Assembly (NCBI GenBank): GCA_038230035.1
Contig: JBBRNX010000001.1
Location: forward strand, 186,001 to 250,000
DNA from: Gaiella sp038230035
Lineage (GTDB): Bacteria > Actinomycetota > Thermoleophilia > Gaiellales > Gaiellaceae
Length of the DNA: 64,000 nt
Direction: 5' to 3'
The notes under the pieces were generated by a model. That model was not told where the DNA came from and searched no databases. It worked only from the letters and a program-made list of their open reading frames with translations. Every line of letters starts with the position of its first letter. Position 1 is the stretch's first letter. The position numbers were made by a program, and so were the translations under genes. Shown here one piece after another: positions 62,581-64,000 of the stretch.

Positions 62581-64000
62581 TCACGCGTCTTTGTGAACGG
62601 TTTCGAACAGCTCCTCCCACTGCGCGAGCGCTTCGCGAAGCTCGTCGCGCGCGGTGCGGTGCGCGGTGAGCACGTCCATGTCCGTCCAATCATCGGCCAG
62701 CTTCGCCTCCAAGCCGGCGACACGGCGCTCGAGCTCCGCGACGCGCGCTTCGACACGCTCGAGCTCGCTGGGCCGCTGGCGCTCCTTCTTCGGCCGCTCC
62801 ACCTTCGGCTTGGGTAACACGACGACCGGCGCCACCTCAGGCTTCGTCTCCGCCCGCGAGCGGACGAGATCGGCCCAGCCGCCGTCATAGGACACGAGGG
62901 TTTGTTCCTCGATCGCGACCGTTCGCTCGGCGATGGCGTCGAGCAGCGCGCGGTCGTGCGAGACGAGCAGCACCGTCCCCGGGAACGCCTCGAGCGCGGC
63001 TTCCAGCGCCTCGCGACTCTCTAGGTCGAGGTGGTTCGTCGGCTCGTCGAGCACCAGCAGATTGGCGCCCGACGCGACGACCGTCGCGAGGGCGAGCCGC
63101 CGCCGCTCGCCGCCCGAAAGCGACGTCACCTGCTTCTCGTGCTCGGACCAACCGGAGAAGAGAAACCGCCCGAGCAACGACTGCGCCTGAGGCCGCTGCA
63201 GCCCTGTCATCGTCATCGCGCATTCGAGCACAGTGCCGCGCTCGTCGAGCTCCACCTCGTGCTGGGAGAAATACGCGGGCTCGACGCCATGCCCGAGCTT
63301 GATCGAGCCACCGTCCGCCACGAGGTTGCCGAGGATCGTCTCGAGCAGCGTCGTCTTGCCGGAGCCGTTCGGGCCGACGAGCGCGACGTGCTCACCGCGT
63401 TCCAGGACCAGCGTGCCGTCGGCTACCAGGTGCTTTTCGCCAGCCGAGATCGACAAGTGTTCTGCGTCGAGCACGATCCGCCCCGTCCGCGCCGGCTTCA
63501 GGAACTCGAAGCCAAGTGTTCGGCGACGCTTCGTCAGGCTCGCGAGCTCGCCGGCAGCCTTCTTCCGTTCCTGCTCCAACCGTCCGATCTGCGTCAGCTT
63601 CGCTTGGGCTTGCTTGGCCTTCGACTTCTTGTAACGGAATCGCTCGACGAATCGCTCGAGCCGTTCGATGTCCTCGCCGACGCGCTCGGCGGTCTTCGCA
63701 GCGGCCATCGCCCGCGCTGCGCGCTCACGGCGCCACGCGTGCCATGGCCCGGCGAAGAAGAACGAGCGACCGCCGTCGAGTTCGAGCACGGCGGTCGTGA
63801 CGGCTTCGAGGAACCAGCGGTCGTGCGCCACGATGACGATGGCCGCGTCGAGCGACGAAAGCTCGTTCTCCAGCCACTCGAGCGAATCGACGTCGAGGTG
63901 GTTCGTCGGCTCGTCGAGGAGGAGCAGGTCGGGGTCGCCCGCGAGCGCCCGCGCCAGCGATGCGCGCGTCAGCTCACCGCCGGAAAACGTCGCGAGCGAG
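62581..64000 (-). CDS. ABC-F family ATPase (5' end beyond window)
   Basis: 473 codons in the window. The end of the first ATPase domain is visible (TFSGGELTRASLARAL, LLLLDEPTNHLDVDS), then a charged linker helix, a complete second ATPase domain (Walker A GPNGSGKTT, signature LSGGERRRLALA, Walker B VLDEPTNHLDLES, VSHDRALLDAI) and a Lys/Glu-rich C-terminal coiled coil. ABC-F proteins act on the ribosome (translation factors or antibiotic protection) and do not transport. The linker and coiled-coil tail look like the Uup/EttA/YdiF-type group. The N-terminus is missing because of the window edge. Confidence 0.92.
   Translation of the reverse strand, partial: SLATFSGGELTRASLARALAGDPDLLLLDEPTNHLDVDSLEWLENELSSLDAAIVIVAHDRWFLEAVTTAVLELDGGRSFFFAGPWHAWRRERAARAMAAAKTAERVGEDIERLERFVERFRYKKSKAKQAQAKLTQIGRLEQERKKAAGELASLTKRRRTLGFEFLKPARTGRIVLDAEHLSISAGEKHLVADGTLVLERGEHVALVGPNGSGKTTLLETILGNLVADGGSIKLGHGVEPAYFSQHEVELDERGTVLECAMTMTGLQRPQAQSLLGRFLFSGWSEHEKQVTSLSGGERRRLALATVVASGANLLVLDEPTNHLDLESREALEAALEAFPGTVLLVSHDRALLDAIAERTVAIEEQTLVSYDGGWADLVRSRAETKPEVAPVVVLPKPKVERPKKERQRPSELERVEARVAELERRVAGLEAKLADDWTDMDVLTAHRTARDELREALAQWEELFETVHKDA

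Overview
The window is about two-thirds G+C, carries 60-odd genes on both strands, and reads as a chromosomal segment of a high-GC actinobacterium. Several features suggest the class Thermoleophilia (Gaiella/Solirubrobacter-like): the fhaA-fhaB-pstP-rodA-pbpA-pknB growth cluster, an ANTAR two-component pair, and many probably leaderless transcripts (TANNNT hexamers 6-10 nt before ATG/GTG). The class-level placement is inference. No rRNA, tRNA, CRISPR array, transposase or phage gene was recognised.

Layout. 1-3.8 kb: start of dcd, a DUF4015 protein, pdxH, a GabT-like aminotransferase and a cupin. 3.8-13.8 kb, minus strand: a cell-wall/division operon (fhaA, fhaB, pstP, rodA/ftsW, pbpA, pknB, ddl) with a second polytopic Ser/Thr kinase upstream. 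13.9-16.1 kb: three small plus-strand genes. 16.2-32.5 kb, minus strand: one long amino-acid biosynthesis cluster, in transcription order ilvB-ilvN-ilvC-hom-thrC-thrB-rhodanese-ilvD, then a SAM-I riboswitch, a second threonine synthase, a BenE-like transporter, leuC-leuD-leuB, pheA and an HMG-CoA-lyase-like gene. 33.1-45.1 kb, plus strand: gltB then argC-argJ-argB-argD, a Phd/VapC toxin-antitoxin pair, argR-argG-argH. 45.2-53.7 kb: a SIMPL protein, a frameshifted MFS gene, glnK-amt, an ABC exporter, a frameshifted acetyltransferase, a signal-peptidase remnant, a second toxin-antitoxin pair and a Rieske oxygenase. 53.9-64 kb: glnA, a diguanylate cyclase, small membrane proteins, a PdtaS/PdtaR-like pair, a thioredoxin-like protein, a sigma factor with a DUF4349 partner, and an ABC-F ATPase cut by the window edge.

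Most adjacent genes in the operons overlap by 4 bp (ATGA or GTGA), implying translational coupling. Regulation is unusually visible: a SAM-I riboswitch on a threonine-synthase paralogue; a 31-codon leader peptide rich in Ile/Leu/Val codons before ilvB; ARG-box-like palindromes on the argC and argR promoters; and hairpin-plus-U-tract attenuators before glnK-amt, glnA and an ABC exporter. The glnK leader has two hexaloop hairpins like those bound by ANTAR proteins, and an ANTAR regulator is encoded about 11 kb away.

Two families of dispersed palindromes (GTAGGGGCGA-type and GGGGACAGG-type) touch gene ends repeatedly. They supply stop codons for three genes, encode C-terminal tails of three others, and in one case complete a -10 hexamer.
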